A stretch of 64,000 bases of DNA from CAG-390 sp045636385 (GCA_045636385.1 JAZTXK010000030.1:7425-71424); one strand, 5' to 3'. Positions 25,493 through 33,493 are shown, counted from the first letter of the stretch. Made by a program: numbers and translations. The notes: generated by a model from the letters alone, not told the origin.

Positions 25493-25918
25493 TTAGTCTT
25501 CTACGGTGATACCCATGGAACGTGCGGTTCCTGCGATCATGCTCATTGCAGCCTCGATGGAAGCAGCGTTGAGGTCGGGCATCTTGGTCTCTGCGATCTT
25601 TCTTACCTGATCCTTGGTAAGATGAGCAACCTTGGTCTTGTTGGGCTTTGCGGAGCCGCTCTCAATGCCTGCAGCCTTGAGAATAAGAACAGGTGCGGGG
25701 GGAGTCTTGGTGATAAAGGTGAAGGAACGGTCTGCATATACAGTAATAACTACAGGGATGATGAGACCGATGTCGTTCTTGGTTCTTTCGTTAAATTCCT
25801 TAGTGAATACCGGAATTGCAACACCGTACTGACCGAGTGCGGGACCTACGGGGGGCTGAGGAGTTGCTTTACCGGCGGGCAGCTGAAGCTTAATATAGCC
25901 CAATACTTTCTTTCCCAT
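25493..25918 (-). CDS. rplK: 50S ribosomal protein L11
   Basis: The 141-residue protein shows the L11 hallmarks KLQLPAGKATPQPPVGPALG near the N-terminus and the C-terminal rRNA-binding domain (IAETKMPDLNAASIEAAMSM, then GTARSMGI). It forms the base of the L7/L12 stalk and the thiostrepton-binding GTPase centre. It follows nusG by 64 bases that include a weak hairpin. Confidence 0.98.
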   Translation of the reverse strand: MGKKVLGYIKLQLPAGKATPQPPVGPALGQYGVAIPVFTKEFNERTKNDIGLIIPVVITVYADRSFTFITKTPPAPVLILKAAGIESGSAKPNKTKVAHLTKDQVRKIAETKMPDLNAASIEAAMSMIAGTARSMGITVED

Positions 25919-25982
25919 AAATAAATACCTCCATGTGGTTTTTGGCGGAAGAATTCAGAAATTTTTCTTCCTCCCACTAATT

Positions 25983-26522
25983 TTAAACCGGAATTACGTT
26001 TGCGGCGTCAAACTCTACCGGCATATCACGGCGACCTCTCTTAACGAGGACGGTGATCTTCTTGGTTTCATCCGAAATGGACTGTACGGTGCCAGTGTAG
26101 CCATCGAACAGACCACCCTTGATGGTGACCTCGTCTCCAACGCCGACTGCGAGACGGGGAGCTTTCTTTTCTTCGATATTGAGGTCTTCAACCTCTTTAT
26201 CGGAAAGGGGTGTGGGTTTTGATCCGGGGCCTACGAAGCCGGTAACGCCCGTAATGTTTCTTACTGCGTGCCAGGATTCGTCGTTCATGATCATCTTGAC
26301 GAGAACGTATCCGGGGAAGAGCTTGTACTCAACCTCTTTTTCCACGTCACCCTTCTTCTCCAGAACTGTCTCAACCGGAATCTTTGCCTCAAAGATCAAG
26401 TCTCCGAGACCGCGGTTTTCAACGATCTTCTGGATATTTGCCATAACCTTGTTTTCATATCCGGAGTACGTATGCACCACATACCAACGCACACCGACAT
26501 TCATTTCATTAATATCGCTCAT
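25983..26522 (-). CDS. nusG: Transcription termination/antitermination protein NusG
   Basis: The 179-residue protein has the NGN domain (WYVVHTYSGYENKVMANIQK, LFPGYVLVKMIMNDESWHAV, TGVTGFVG) and a C-terminal KOW domain (GDEVTIKGGLFDGYTGTVQS). It links RNA polymerase to Rho or to the ribosome. It begins 2 bases after the secE stop, the classical secE-nusG arrangement. Confidence 0.98.
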   Translation of the reverse strand: MSDINEMNVGVRWYVVHTYSGYENKVMANIQKIVENRGLGDLIFEAKIPVETVLEKKGDVEKEVEYKLFPGYVLVKMIMNDESWHAVRNITGVTGFVGPGSKPTPLSDKEVEDLNIEEKKAPRLAVGVGDEVTIKGGLFDGYTGTVQSISDETKKITVLVKRGRRDMPVEFDAANVIPV

Positions 26523-26524
26523 AA

Positions 26525-27022
26525 TCAGATCAGATGGCTGAGAGCCTCAATGCCGCCCGAGAAGATGATGTCAAGTAATGCGATAACGATTACAAGTGCG
26601 ATAATAACTACAATAACTGTGATAGTATTACGGCGGACGTCCTCTTTAGAGGACCAGGTTACCTTTTTCAGCTCACTCTTATAGTCGCTGATAAACTTCT
26701 TTACCTTAGCCTGGAAGGAAGGAATAGCAAAGTAGCAGATTACGAATGCAGCTACACCGAGAACGATGATGGATGCGGAAACGATAATGTCAACCCAGTT
26801 GATGGTGTGATCATGCTCGTCTTCACTTTCACCCTCGTGGTCGTGATCGTCATCTGCAGGTGCGGTGGTTTCCTCTGCGGGAGCCTCGGTTACGTCGCCT
26901 GCAACCTCTGCGGTTGTTTCAGCGGACTCACCGGTGACTTCATCGGCAAAGACGTTAGCGGTAAGGAGTGTGAGCATCAGCATTGCGGCAAGGATAACCG
27001 CAAGGATCTTTGATGTCTTCAT
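26525..27022 (-). CDS. secE: SecE with an exported acidic/His-rich N-terminal extension
   Basis: The last 55 residues (110-165: FISDYKSELKKVTWSSKEDV then a hydrophobic helix) are a normal SecE, the essential small subunit of the SecYEG translocon. Unusually they are preceded by a full signal peptide (1-26, ending ANVFA), a Thr/Glu/Pro-rich region and the cluster DDDHDHEGESEDEHDH (57-72), plus one more hydrophobic helix (78-100). Ordinary Bacillota SecE is about 60-75 residues, this is 165. The identity is secured by position between rpmG and nusG. The extension would lie outside the cell and could bind metal; that is inference. Confidence 0.93.
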   Translation of the reverse strand: MKTSKILAVILAAMLMLTLLTANVFADEVTGESAETTAEVAGDVTEAPAEETTAPADDDHDHEGESEDEHDHTINWVDIIVSASIIVLGVAAFVICYFAIPSFQAKVKKFISDYKSELKKVTWSSKEDVRRNTITVIVVIIALVIVIALLDIIFSGGIEALSHLI

Positions 27023-27032
27023 AGCGTCCCCC

Positions 27033-27194
27033 TTACTTGGTTTCTCTGTGAAGAGTGTGCTTACGGCAGAATTTGCAATACTTCTTCAGCTCAAGTCTGT
27101 CGGGCGTATTCTTCTTGTTCTTTTTTGTGTCGTAGTTTCTCTGCTTGCACTCGGTGCATGCGAGAGTAACCTTGACTCTGGAATCATTAGCCAT
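27033..27194 (-). CDS. rpmG: 50S ribosomal protein L33
   Basis: A 53-residue protein too short for most ORF filters: it starts MANDSRVKVTLACTECKQRN and ends CKFCRKHTLHRETK. Both CxxC pairs are intact, so it is the zinc-binding (C+) form. A GGAGG site lies 8 bases upstream. It is the first gene of the operon ahead of secE, as usual in Bacillota. Confidence 0.96.
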   Translation of the reverse strand: MANDSRVKVTLACTECKQRNYDTKKNKKNTPDRLELKKYCKFCRKHTLHRETK

Positions 27195-27354
27195 ATTGTC
27201 GGCACCTCCTGTGATAGTTTATTTGACCGCTTCTTGGTGCGGTCGGTGTACCTCCCTCTTGCCGGCGCGGACAGGGCCTGTGGTGCGAGTCTTGTCCACT
27301 CTTTTTTCGTAAAAAGCACACGAAAAAAGAGCCTCTGCCAACAGAGGTAAAAAT

Positions 27355-27383
27355 ATTATACTACTTTTATGAAAAAAAGTCAA
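27355..27383 (-). promoter_or_regulatory. Promoter of the rpmG-secE-nusG-rplKA operon
   Basis: Minus-strand TTGACT (27378-27383), 17-base spacer, TATAAT (27355-27360). The roughly 155-base leader contains hairpins CTCTTTTTTCGTG / ACGAAAAAAGAG (27300-27332) and GACCGC / GCGGTC near the rpmG start, possibly leader regulation. The 331-base gap 27195-27525 holds this leader and the upstream region of the 27526 gene. Confidence 0.8.
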
Positions 27384-27525
27384 TAGTTTTCCCGAATATT
27401 TTTTGCGTTTTCGGATATTTTTTTGATAAAATCAGCATTCGTACATAAATTTCTCAATTCGTGACAAAATAAGGTGGGAAACAAAACCCATTTATATCCC
27501 TTATATATAAGGAAGGAACTTACAA

Positions 27526-27966
27526 ATGAAAGAAAGAACCAAAAGAATCTGCGCCGTCGGCGGCTCGGTATTGACCGCGCTTTCGATCGCACTGTCGCTT
27601 CTCGCATTCGTCGCAATCGGCGTATATGCCGCTACCGATACCGGCATGCCTATGATGAGCGACGTCATCCCCGATGAAAACGGAACCTCAGCGCTCCCTC
27701 TGCCGGAGGGAGGAAACGTTGACTCTGACGTCGTGACACCTAACGACAGCTCGCGCACCCCCTCGATGACAAGTGAAACTCCCACGACAACTACTCCCCC
27801 CGCAACTACCACCGCGCGTCCCGCTACCACAACGTCTCCCGACGGCACCGATACGGGAATGGCGGAAGAAGAGGGCGGCGGTATCCTCGGCGCAATCATC
27901 GCGGTTATAGTCGTTGTGGCGATCATACTCGTTGTTATTGCGCTGATTCCCAGAAAAAAGCACTGA
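27526..27966 (+). CDS. Hypothetical two-helix membrane protein with Thr-rich linker
   Basis: The 146-residue product has an N-terminal transmembrane helix or signal (about 10-35), a Ser/Thr/Pro-rich linker with repeated TTT and ATTT runs (about 72-108) and a C-terminal transmembrane helix (about 120-141) ending PRKKH. Topology suggests a hairpin protein with its linker outside. A GGAAGGAAC site precedes the ATG. No family recognised. Confidence 0.65.
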   Translation: MKERTKRICAVGGSVLTALSIALSLLAFVAIGVYAATDTGMPMMSDVIPDENGTSALPLPEGGNVDSDVVTPNDSSRTPSMTSETPTTTTPPATTTARPATTTSPDGTDTGMAEEEGGGILGAIIAVIVVVAIILVVIALIPRKKH

Positions 27967-28018
27967 GAATGGCAGGGCTGAGGAAATTCTCCTCAACTTT
28001 ACACTTTTCACAGCAAAG

Positions 28019-28046
28019 AAAAACCCGCGCGTCTGCGCGGGTTTTT
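28019..28046. terminator. Bidirectional terminator between the 27526 gene and secG
   Basis: AAAAACCCGCGC / GCGCGGGTTTTT with a 4-base loop; A and T runs on both sides allow use by both convergent genes. Confidence 0.92.
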
Positions 28047-28061
28047 CTGCGTTGAGTTTGA

Positions 28062-28301
28062 TTATGCAACGATAAGGTACATCACAAGAACGATTACTGC
28101 GAAAACGCCTGCGATGATGGGAGTGAGCTTGTTGAGAAGCTTATCGAGGCGGGAGTTTCTGTCCTTGCCGAGGAAGGACTCAGCCGCGCCGGAAATAACG
28201 CCCATGCCTCCGTCCTTGGAAGACTGAAGAAGAACAGCCACTACAAGGAAAAGAGCGAATACGATGAGAATGATACCAAAGGTAATCTCAAGACCTGTCA
28301 T
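28062..28301 (-). CDS. secG: Preprotein translocase subunit SecG
   Basis: The 79-residue protein has two transmembrane helices (about 6-26 and 57-78) joined by the conserved loop LLQSSKDGGMGVISGAAESF. It is the auxiliary subunit of the SecYEG channel. It lies 54 bases downstream of the tRNA-Ser gene and may share its promoter. Confidence 0.95.
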   Translation of the reverse strand: MTGLEITFGIILIVFALFLVVAVLLQSSKDGGMGVISGAAESFLGKDRNSRLDKLLNKLTPIIAGVFAVIVLVMYLIVA

Positions 28302-28355
28302 TGATGCAAACCTCCTTACAGAATTATATTTGCCTATCGAATAAAAAGCAAAAAA

Positions 28356-28444
28356 TGGCGGAGGGAAAGGGATTCGAACCCTTGTGGGCTTTCGCCCAAA
28401 CGGTTTTCAAGACCGCCTCGTTATGACCACTTCGATATCCCTCC
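28356..28444 (-). tRNA. tRNA-Ser (anticodon UGA)
   Basis: The minus strand folds as a class II tRNA: acceptor GGAGGGA / TCCCTCC, anticodon loop CTTGAAA with UGA, a long variable arm TTTGGGCG-AAA-GCCCAC, the T loop GGTTCGAATCC and an encoded CCA end (28356-28358). Confidence 0.96.
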
Positions 28445-28481
28445 AAAGCGGGGAAATTCGATACGCAAAAATGCATATTAT

Positions 28482-28510
28482 ATAATATCATACATTTTGA
28501 GATTTGTCAA
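28482..28510 (-). promoter_or_regulatory. Promoter for tRNA-Ser (and probably secG)
   Basis: TTGACA (28505-28510), 17-base spacer, TATTAT (28482-28487) on the minus strand. Confidence 0.75.
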
Positions 28511-28561
28511 GACCTATTTGTTAATTTATTTTGTAATATGGTAAAAATGGAGCTTTTTTCG

Positions 28562-28590
28562 TTGACAAAGTGAGCGGGGTGTGTTATAAT
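28562..28590 (+). promoter_or_regulatory. Promoter of rnpB
   Basis: Perfect consensus TTGACA (28562-28567), 17 bases, TATAAT (28585-28590), 6 bases before the RNA 5' end. Confidence 0.9.
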
Positions 28591-28595
28591 ATGTA

Positions 28596-28949
28596 AGCAA
28601 CTCTGCCGGACGGCCGCGCGGTATGGTGCCGAAAGGTATTACCGTGAGGAAAGTCCGGGCTTCGCAGGGCAGGATAGCTGATAACGTCAGCCGCAGGTGA
28701 CTGCCGGGAAAGTGCAACAGAAATAAACCGCCCGCGCATGCGGGTAAGGATGGAAAGGCGAGGTAAGAGCTCACCAGTTCCTATGGTAACATAGGTCCGC
28801 TGTAAACCCTATCCGAAGCAACACCGTATGGGAGTCGTTTGCCCGACACATACTCCCGGGTGGCATGAGGGAAACCTCGGAGCTATGTGGTGACACATAG
28901 CAAAGACAGATGGTCGTCCACGACAGAACCCGGCTTATAGGCAGAGTTG
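28596..28949 (+). ncRNA. rnpB: RNase P RNA, class A
   Basis: The RNA begins GCAACTCTGCC and ends GGCAGAGTTGC, forming the P1 stem. Conserved signatures are present: GAGGAAAGTCCGGGC (CR-I), ACAGAAA and TAAACCC elements, GGATGGAAAGGCGAGGTAAGAG, and the 3' ACAGAACCCGGCTTATAG. It is the catalytic RNA that matures tRNA 5' ends. The layout with bacterial P-helices of the ancestral class A type is judged by eye. Confidence 0.97.
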
Positions 28950-28980
28950 CGTCACACGCTTAAGCGTGTGACGCAGTTTT
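28949..28980 (+). terminator. Terminator of rnpB
   Basis: Palindrome GCGTCACACGCTT / AAGCGTGTGACGC followed by AGTTTTATT; the same tail AGTTTTATT then recurs as the linker of the following hairpin array. Confidence 0.75.
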
Positions 28981-28983
28981 ATT

Positions 28984-29137
28984 CGCCTTCGGCGAGTTTT
29001 ATTGCTTTGCAGTTTTATTCGGCTTGCGCCGAGTGGTATTCGCTTCGCGAGGTTTTTGGCGAATAAAATATCACTGCGTAACGCAGTGAAGCAATAACAC
29101 TTTTGCGCAGCAAAAATAACACGCCGACTAAGTCGGC
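28984..29137. repeat. Array of short hairpins with GTTTTATT / ATAACAC linkers
   Basis: Hairpins CGCC/GGCG (28984-28994), TGC/GCA (29003-29011), CGGC/GCCG (29020-29031), CGC/GCG (29041-29049), CACTGCG/CGCAGTG (29072-29088), TTTTGC/GCAAAA (29101-29115) and GCCGAC/GTCGGC (29123-29137). In the first half the linker is AGTTTTATT; in the second it is ATAACAC, the reverse complement of GTGTTAT, as if two sub-arrays were joined head to head. The 378-base gap 28950-29327 has no gene. Confidence 0.72.
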
Positions 29138-29226
29138 ATAACACTGAAACTACAGCACCCGAATGATCGGGTGCTTATTTATTTGCAATTTTTTTCAGCA
29201 AAAGAGAACAAATATGCAAATCCCAC

Positions 29227-29255
29227 TTGACATTTCGGAGGCTTTGTAGTATAAT
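29227..29255 (+). promoter_or_regulatory. Promoter of antiporter gene 1
   Basis: TTGACA (29227-29232), 17 bases, TATAAT (29250-29255). The leader carries the hairpin CTTCCTATTTA / TAAATAGGAAG. Confidence 0.88.
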
Positions 29256-29327
29256 ATGTGAGCTTCCTATTTATCACATATATAAATAGGAAGAAAACAT
29301 GCACATTTTCGCAGAAAGAAGGTAAAA

Positions 29328-30326
29328 ATGGAAACAATTTTGAACATCTGGAGCATCATTTCTCCTTACGTGCTGCTCATCGTCGGCTTTGTTTGTCTTA
29401 TCAAGGGAGCGGATCTTTTCGTTGACGGTTCTTCAAGCGTTGCGAAGCTTCTCAAGGTCCCCTCAATCATCATCGGTCTTACCGTTGTTGCTTTCGGAAC
29501 AAGTATGCCTGAGGCATCGGTGTCGATCAGCTCGGCTATCGCGGGCGCAAATGAGCTTGCGGTAAGTAACGTAGTCGGCTCTAACATATTCAATCTTCTC
29601 GTCGTTCTCGGCGCGAGCGCGCTCATTATGCCCGTTTGCGTTGGGAAGGACTCGGTCAAGAAGGAGATCCCCTTCTCGATCCTTTGCACAGTCGCACTTC
29701 TCGGCGCGCTTCTTCTCGGCAAGAACGCGGAAGGCTTCACCCTCGGCTGGATCGCGGGACTTATTCTTCTCGCTCTCTTCGCTTTCTATATGTATTGGCA
29801 GATCAGCGCGGCTCTCAAGGCACGCCGTGCAGGTGCTGCCGAAGAAGAGGATGACGGCAAAAAGATCTCGCTTCCCAAGTCGCTTATCTTTATCGTTATC
29901 GGCATCGCGGCGATCATTCTCGGCGGTAACTGGGTAGTAAGCGGCGCGACCTCGATCGCTTATAAGTTCGGTATGAGCGAAACTCTGGTCGGTATGACTA
30001 TCGTTGCGGTAGGTACATCGCTTCCCGAGCTCGTTACCTCCATGGTTGCGGCAAAGAAGGGCGAGAGCGATATTGCGCTCGGCAACGTTATCGGATCGAA
30101 TATCTTCAATGTTATATTCATCCTCGGCTTCAGCTGCCTTGTTTCCCCCATCACCGTCGGTACTGAGGCGATCATTGATACTATCTTTGCAATCGTAGTT
30201 ACCGCTGTCGGACTTGTATTTTCGGCAACCAAGCTCAAATTCCAGCGCTGGGAGGGCGGCGTGTTCGTGGCTACTTACGTGGTTTACCTCACCTACATGA
30301 TCCTCCGCGCATACGCGATTATTTAA
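29328..30326 (+). CDS. Calcium/sodium antiporter (YrbG/NCX family), copy 1
   Basis: The 332-residue membrane protein has two homologous halves of about five helices each. Both alpha-repeats are visible: GTSMPEASVSISSAI with SNVVGSNIFNLLVVLG (about 50-95), and GTSLPELVTSMVAAKKGESD with GNVIGSNIFNVIFILG (about 225-270). The family exchanges Na+ for Ca2+. A charged loop AEEEDDGKK joins the halves. It has its own promoter and terminator and is followed by a close paralogue. Confidence 0.95.
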   Translation: METILNIWSIISPYVLLIVGFVCLIKGADLFVDGSSSVAKLLKVPSIIIGLTVVAFGTSMPEASVSISSAIAGANELAVSNVVGSNIFNLLVVLGASALIMPVCVGKDSVKKEIPFSILCTVALLGALLLGKNAEGFTLGWIAGLILLALFAFYMYWQISAALKARRAGAAEEEDDGKKISLPKSLIFIVIGIAAIILGGNWVVSGATSIAYKFGMSETLVGMTIVAVGTSLPELVTSMVAAKKGESDIALGNVIGSNIFNVIFILGFSCLVSPITVGTEAIIDTIFAIVVTAVGLVFSATKLKFQRWEGGVFVATYVVYLTYMILRAYAII

Positions 30327-30335
30327 ATTAATATG

Positions 30336-30369
30336 AAAATAAGGAGCCTCGTTTGGCTCCTTATTTTTG
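30336..30369 (+). terminator. Terminator between the antiporter genes
   Basis: AAAATAAGGAGCC / GGCTCCTTATTTTT with loop TCGTTT. Confidence 0.9.
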
Positions 30370-30463
30370 TATTCGATCTGTGTTACCGAAGAGTATGCAG
30401 AAAAGCGAATTTGATAATTTTGTAAATAATATGATACACGGATATGTAAATCCGGCTTTACAG

Positions 30464-30492
30464 TTGACAAATTGCGGTTTTTGTAGTATAAT
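30464..30492 (+). promoter_or_regulatory. Promoter of antiporter gene 2
   Basis: TTGACA (30464-30469), 17 bases, TATAAT (30487-30492). The stretch TTTGTAGTATAAT is identical to that of the promoter at 29227, so the promoter was duplicated together with the gene. Confidence 0.88.
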
Positions 30493-30553
30493 GTTCAAGT
30501 TAATATTAAAATATGAAGAAAAAAAGCGACTACATCGCGGAAAGCAGGTAAAA

Positions 30554-31546
30554 ATGAACATTTTTCTCGCAATTCTTGCGCTCGTCGGCGGTTTCGTGGC
30601 TCTTATCAAGGGCGCGGACTGGTTCGTTGAAGGTTCTTCGAGCGTAGCAAAGCTTCTCAAGGTTCCCACCATCGTTATCGGTCTTACCGTCGTTGCGCTC
30701 GGAACAAGCCTTCCCGAGGCATCGGTTTCGATCAGCTCGGCTCTCAAGGGCGCAAACTCGCTCGCGATCAGTAACGTAGTCGGATCGAATATCTTCAATA
30801 CCCTCGTCGTTCTCGGCGCGAGTGCACTTATCGTTCCCGTTTGCGTACAGCCCGGCTCGGTTAAGAAGGAGATCCCCTTCTCGATCCTTTGCACCTTCGC
30901 ACTTCTCGGCTCGCTTTTCCTCGGTGCAGGTGTTGCAATTCCTGCAAACGGTGATAAGACCGTAAATACATATACCCTTACCCGTGTTGGAGGTCTTGTA
31001 CTTATCGCTCTCTTTGCATTCTATATGTACTGGCAGATCAGCGCGGCAATGAAGGCACGCAAGGCAGGTGAGCTTGAAGAGGAAGATGACGTTAAGATCA
31101 TGTCCCCCCTCAAGTCCGTGATCGCTATCGTTGGCGGTGTTGCTTGCATCATCATCGGCGGTAACTTCGTTGTTGAAGGCGCATCCGCTATCGCAATGAA
31201 ATTCGGTATGAGCGAGACCCTCGTAGGTATGACCATCGTTGCTATCGGTACGTCCCTCCCCGAGCTTGTAACCTCTATGGTTGCGGCTAAGAAGGGCGAG
31301 AGCGACCTCGCACTCGGTAACGCTATCGGCTCGAATATCTTCAATATCGTATTCATCCTCGGCTTCAGCGCACTTATCTCCCCCATGACGGTAGATATCC
31401 TCGCTATCATCGACACCATCGCTGTTATCGGCGTCAGCGCGCTCACCCTCGGCTTCGCCGCTACCGGCAAGAAGATCTCCCGCGTAGAAGGTGCGATCAT
31501 GATCGCGGCGTACGTTGGATACTTCGTATATATGTTCTTAAGATAA
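30554..31546 (+). CDS. Calcium/sodium antiporter (YrbG/NCX family), copy 2
   Basis: The 330-residue protein closely matches the preceding one (KLLKVPxIxIGLTVVAxGTS, both alpha-repeats intact) but has an extra 15-residue insert AIPANGDKTVNTYTL between the first half and the linker. The ATG at 30554 follows AAAGCAGGT. The GH16 gene begins 1 base after its stop codon, so the two are cotranscribed. Tandem copies with separate promoters suggest different expression or ion preference. Confidence 0.95.
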   Translation: MNIFLAILALVGGFVALIKGADWFVEGSSSVAKLLKVPTIVIGLTVVALGTSLPEASVSISSALKGANSLAISNVVGSNIFNTLVVLGASALIVPVCVQPGSVKKEIPFSILCTFALLGSLFLGAGVAIPANGDKTVNTYTLTRVGGLVLIALFAFYMYWQISAAMKARKAGELEEEDDVKIMSPLKSVIAIVGGVACIIIGGNFVVEGASAIAMKFGMSETLVGMTIVAIGTSLPELVTSMVAAKKGESDLALGNAIGSNIFNIVFILGFSALISPMTVDILAIIDTIAVIGVSALTLGFAATGKKISRVEGAIMIAAYVGYFVYMFLR

Positions 31547-31547
31547 A

Positions 31548-32459
31548 ATGGCATTTCAGCAGGTTAATTTAACCGATTGCAATATGACCGCGACGGATGC
31601 GGTAAAGGATCGCGCACCGAGCATTCTTCCTTCTGATAAGAATTGGAAGCTCGTCTGGAACGATGAGTTTGACGGCGCGGCACTCGACGAGAGCAAGTGG
31701 AACTACCGCCTCAATTTCTGGGGCTACCGTTCACCCGCTTTCACCACAGAGGGCGTCGAGGTCAGCGACGGAACGCTGAAGATCAATCTTCTGCGCAAGG
31801 GCGACGATTTCTGCTCCGCGCATCTGCAGACGGGCGGACTTACCTTCGACAATCCCCGCGACGAGACCTCGCGCAACTTCTGGTCATTCGGCAAGAAGGA
31901 TCCCGCGAAGTTTATGCATAAATACGGCTTTTACGAGATCAGATGCCGTCTGCCCAAGTGCGACGGCTGGCACGCCGCTTTCTGGCTTCAGGCACCCGGC
32001 ATCGGTTCGCATCCCGACCCCGAGGTTGCGGGAGTTGAGTGCGATATTATGGAAAATTACCGTCAGCATAAATTCGGCACTATGATCTGCGGCAACGGCT
32101 GGGGCGGTTACGGCGCGGAAAGCGAATGGGCAGGTCATTTCGAATTTCCCCTTGAGGAAACCGAGGACGGCTGGCATCGCTACGCCGTGGATTGGACTCC
32201 CGAGGGATATACCTTCTACGCCGACGGTAAGCTCGTCGGACGCCAGATGGCTCCCGAATGCCCCGTTTCGCGCGTCGAGCAGTTTATCCTCGTCTCGACC
32301 GAATGTCACGGCTACAACCGCGTGTTCAAGAAGAGCGGAGAAGCGGGCGAGTCGACCGATAAGGGCTGCTGCGCAGGCGATCCCGTTCCCGAGCTCTTCG
32401 ATGCAATCCTCCCCGACGTCTTCGAGGTCGATTACGTCAGAGTTTTTGATTCGATATAA
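31548..32459 (+). CDS. Glycoside hydrolase family 16 enzyme, no signal peptide
   Basis: The 303-residue protein has the GH16 beta-jelly-roll, beginning WKLVWNDEFDGAALDESKWN, and the catalytic motif ExDxxE as Glu164-Cys-Asp166-Ile-Met-Glu169. Such enzymes cleave beta-1,3- or beta-1,4-glucans and galactans. No signal peptide is visible, so it acts in the cytoplasm or is exported another way. An insertion KSGEAGESTDKGCC (about 262-275) interrupts the last strands. It is expressed with the second antiporter. Confidence 0.9.
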   Translation: MAFQQVNLTDCNMTATDAVKDRAPSILPSDKNWKLVWNDEFDGAALDESKWNYRLNFWGYRSPAFTTEGVEVSDGTLKINLLRKGDDFCSAHLQTGGLTFDNPRDETSRNFWSFGKKDPAKFMHKYGFYEIRCRLPKCDGWHAAFWLQAPGIGSHPDPEVAGVECDIMENYRQHKFGTMICGNGWGGYGAESEWAGHFEFPLEETEDGWHRYAVDWTPEGYTFYADGKLVGRQMAPECPVSRVEQFILVSTECHGYNRVFKKSGEAGESTDKGCCAGDPVPELFDAILPDVFEVDYVRVFDSI

Positions 32460-32463
32460 TAAA

Positions 32464-32510
32464 AATTCTCGGATATCTGAACATATCAGATATCCGAGAT
32501 TCTTTTTATT
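32464..32510. terminator. Bidirectional terminator between GH16 and GDPD genes
   Basis: CTCGGATATCTGA / TCAGATATCCGAG followed by ATTCTTTTTATTT; it overlaps the GDPD stop codon. Confidence 0.85.
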
Positions 32511-33270
32511 TGTAAATTCTTCTTCCGATCTCGTCAAGATAAGCGATAAGCTCGTGCGGGTCGTTGGCGGTGATGTTGGTGAACCCGAATTTCATACAAC
32601 GCTCTGCCGCCTCGCGGGAGTCTGCGTGGTAGCCCCAAGCCTGAATGCCGCGCTCGTCGAGCATTTTTACAAGCGCCACGATCTCCTCATCCGACATACT
32701 CATCGGCACGCCCATACCGTACATACGGTCGAGCACGCGGGGATCGTAGTGCTTCATCTTGACGGGCGGCTGTCCTTGCGTTTTAACGTGAGGATAGTGA
32801 TCCTGAACGTAGAGAAGAGTCTGTGCATCAAAGCTTGCAATTACCGAACGCTCAAGCAGACCGTATTTTTCGAGCAGCGCGATCGCTACGTCAACAACGT
32901 GCGGACGCTGTTCCTTGATCTCAACGTTGAGCACCATATGCGCGGGGGCTTCGTCACGGATGCACTCAAGAGCCTCCTCAAAGGTGGGCACGCGCTCGCC
33001 GGGGAAACCGAATTTAACACCCGCATCGAGAGCCTTTACCTCTTCGAGCGTCTTGAACCAGACAGACCCCGTGCCGTCGGTGGTGCGGTCGACCATACTG
33101 TCGTGCATAACGATCATAACGTCGTCGCGTGTGAGCTGAATATCAAATTCAAGCACGTCAACGCCGAGCTTGAACGCCTCGCGGAAGGATATAAGAGTGT
33201 TTTCGGGCATATATTTCTGACATCCTCTGTGACCCGTAACACCGAGCTTTTCTTTGTTCTGATCCCACAT
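32506..33270 (-). CDS. Glycerophosphodiester phosphodiesterase
   Basis: The 254-residue TIM-barrel enzyme shows the family core: His14-Arg15 in GHRG, Glu23-Asn24 in PENT, Glu41 and Asp43 in LEFDIQLT, His56 in VMHD. It hydrolyses glycerophosphodiesters to glycerol-3-phosphate and an alcohol. The ATG at 33268-33270 follows AGGAGG at 8 bases; the frame is open further upstream without a site. No signal peptide, so cytoplasmic. Confidence 0.93.
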   Translation of the reverse strand: MWDQNKEKLGVTGHRGCQKYMPENTLISFREAFKLGVDVLEFDIQLTRDDVMIVMHDSMVDRTTDGTGSVWFKTLEEVKALDAGVKFGFPGERVPTFEEALECIRDEAPAHMVLNVEIKEQRPHVVDVAIALLEKYGLLERSVIASFDAQTLLYVQDHYPHVKTQGQPPVKMKHYDPRVLDRMYGMGVPMSMSDEEIVALVKMLDERGIQAWGYHADSREAAERCMKFGFTNITANDPHELIAYLDEIGRRIYK

Positions 33271-33303
33271 AATACTGTCCTCCTGTGGCGATTGTTTGGA
33301 ATA

Positions 33304-33332
33304 ATTATAGCATAAAACGGTGGGATTGTAAA
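33304..33332 (-). promoter_or_regulatory. Promoter of the GDPD gene
   Basis: TTTACA (33327-33332), 17 bases ending TATGC, TATAAT (33304-33309). An extended -10 (TG.TATAAT) is present. Confidence 0.75.
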
Positions 33333-33355
33333 GTGAGCTCCGCGAAATTCCCGTA

Positions 33356-33384
33356 TAGACAAACTCAAAAATATATGATATAAT
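33356..33384 (+). promoter_or_regulatory. Promoter of the sigma-fusion gene
   Basis: TAGACA (33356-33361), 17 bases, TATAAT (33379-33384) with extended TG. Confidence 0.6.
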
Positions 33385-33493
33385 ATTTTTGCACAAAAAT
33401 AAAAAAATTCCTCTCTCAATCCAACCCGCGGACGTTTACTTGACACTAACAGATGAACGTTCAAAAAGGAATAAACCGAAAGGAGAACGCGAA

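Noticed and set aside
27331..27348. Attenuator hairpin in the ribosomal operon leader
   Set aside because: The stem CCTCTG/CAGAGG overlaps the expected transcription start of the 27355-27383 promoter, so it would not form in the transcript.
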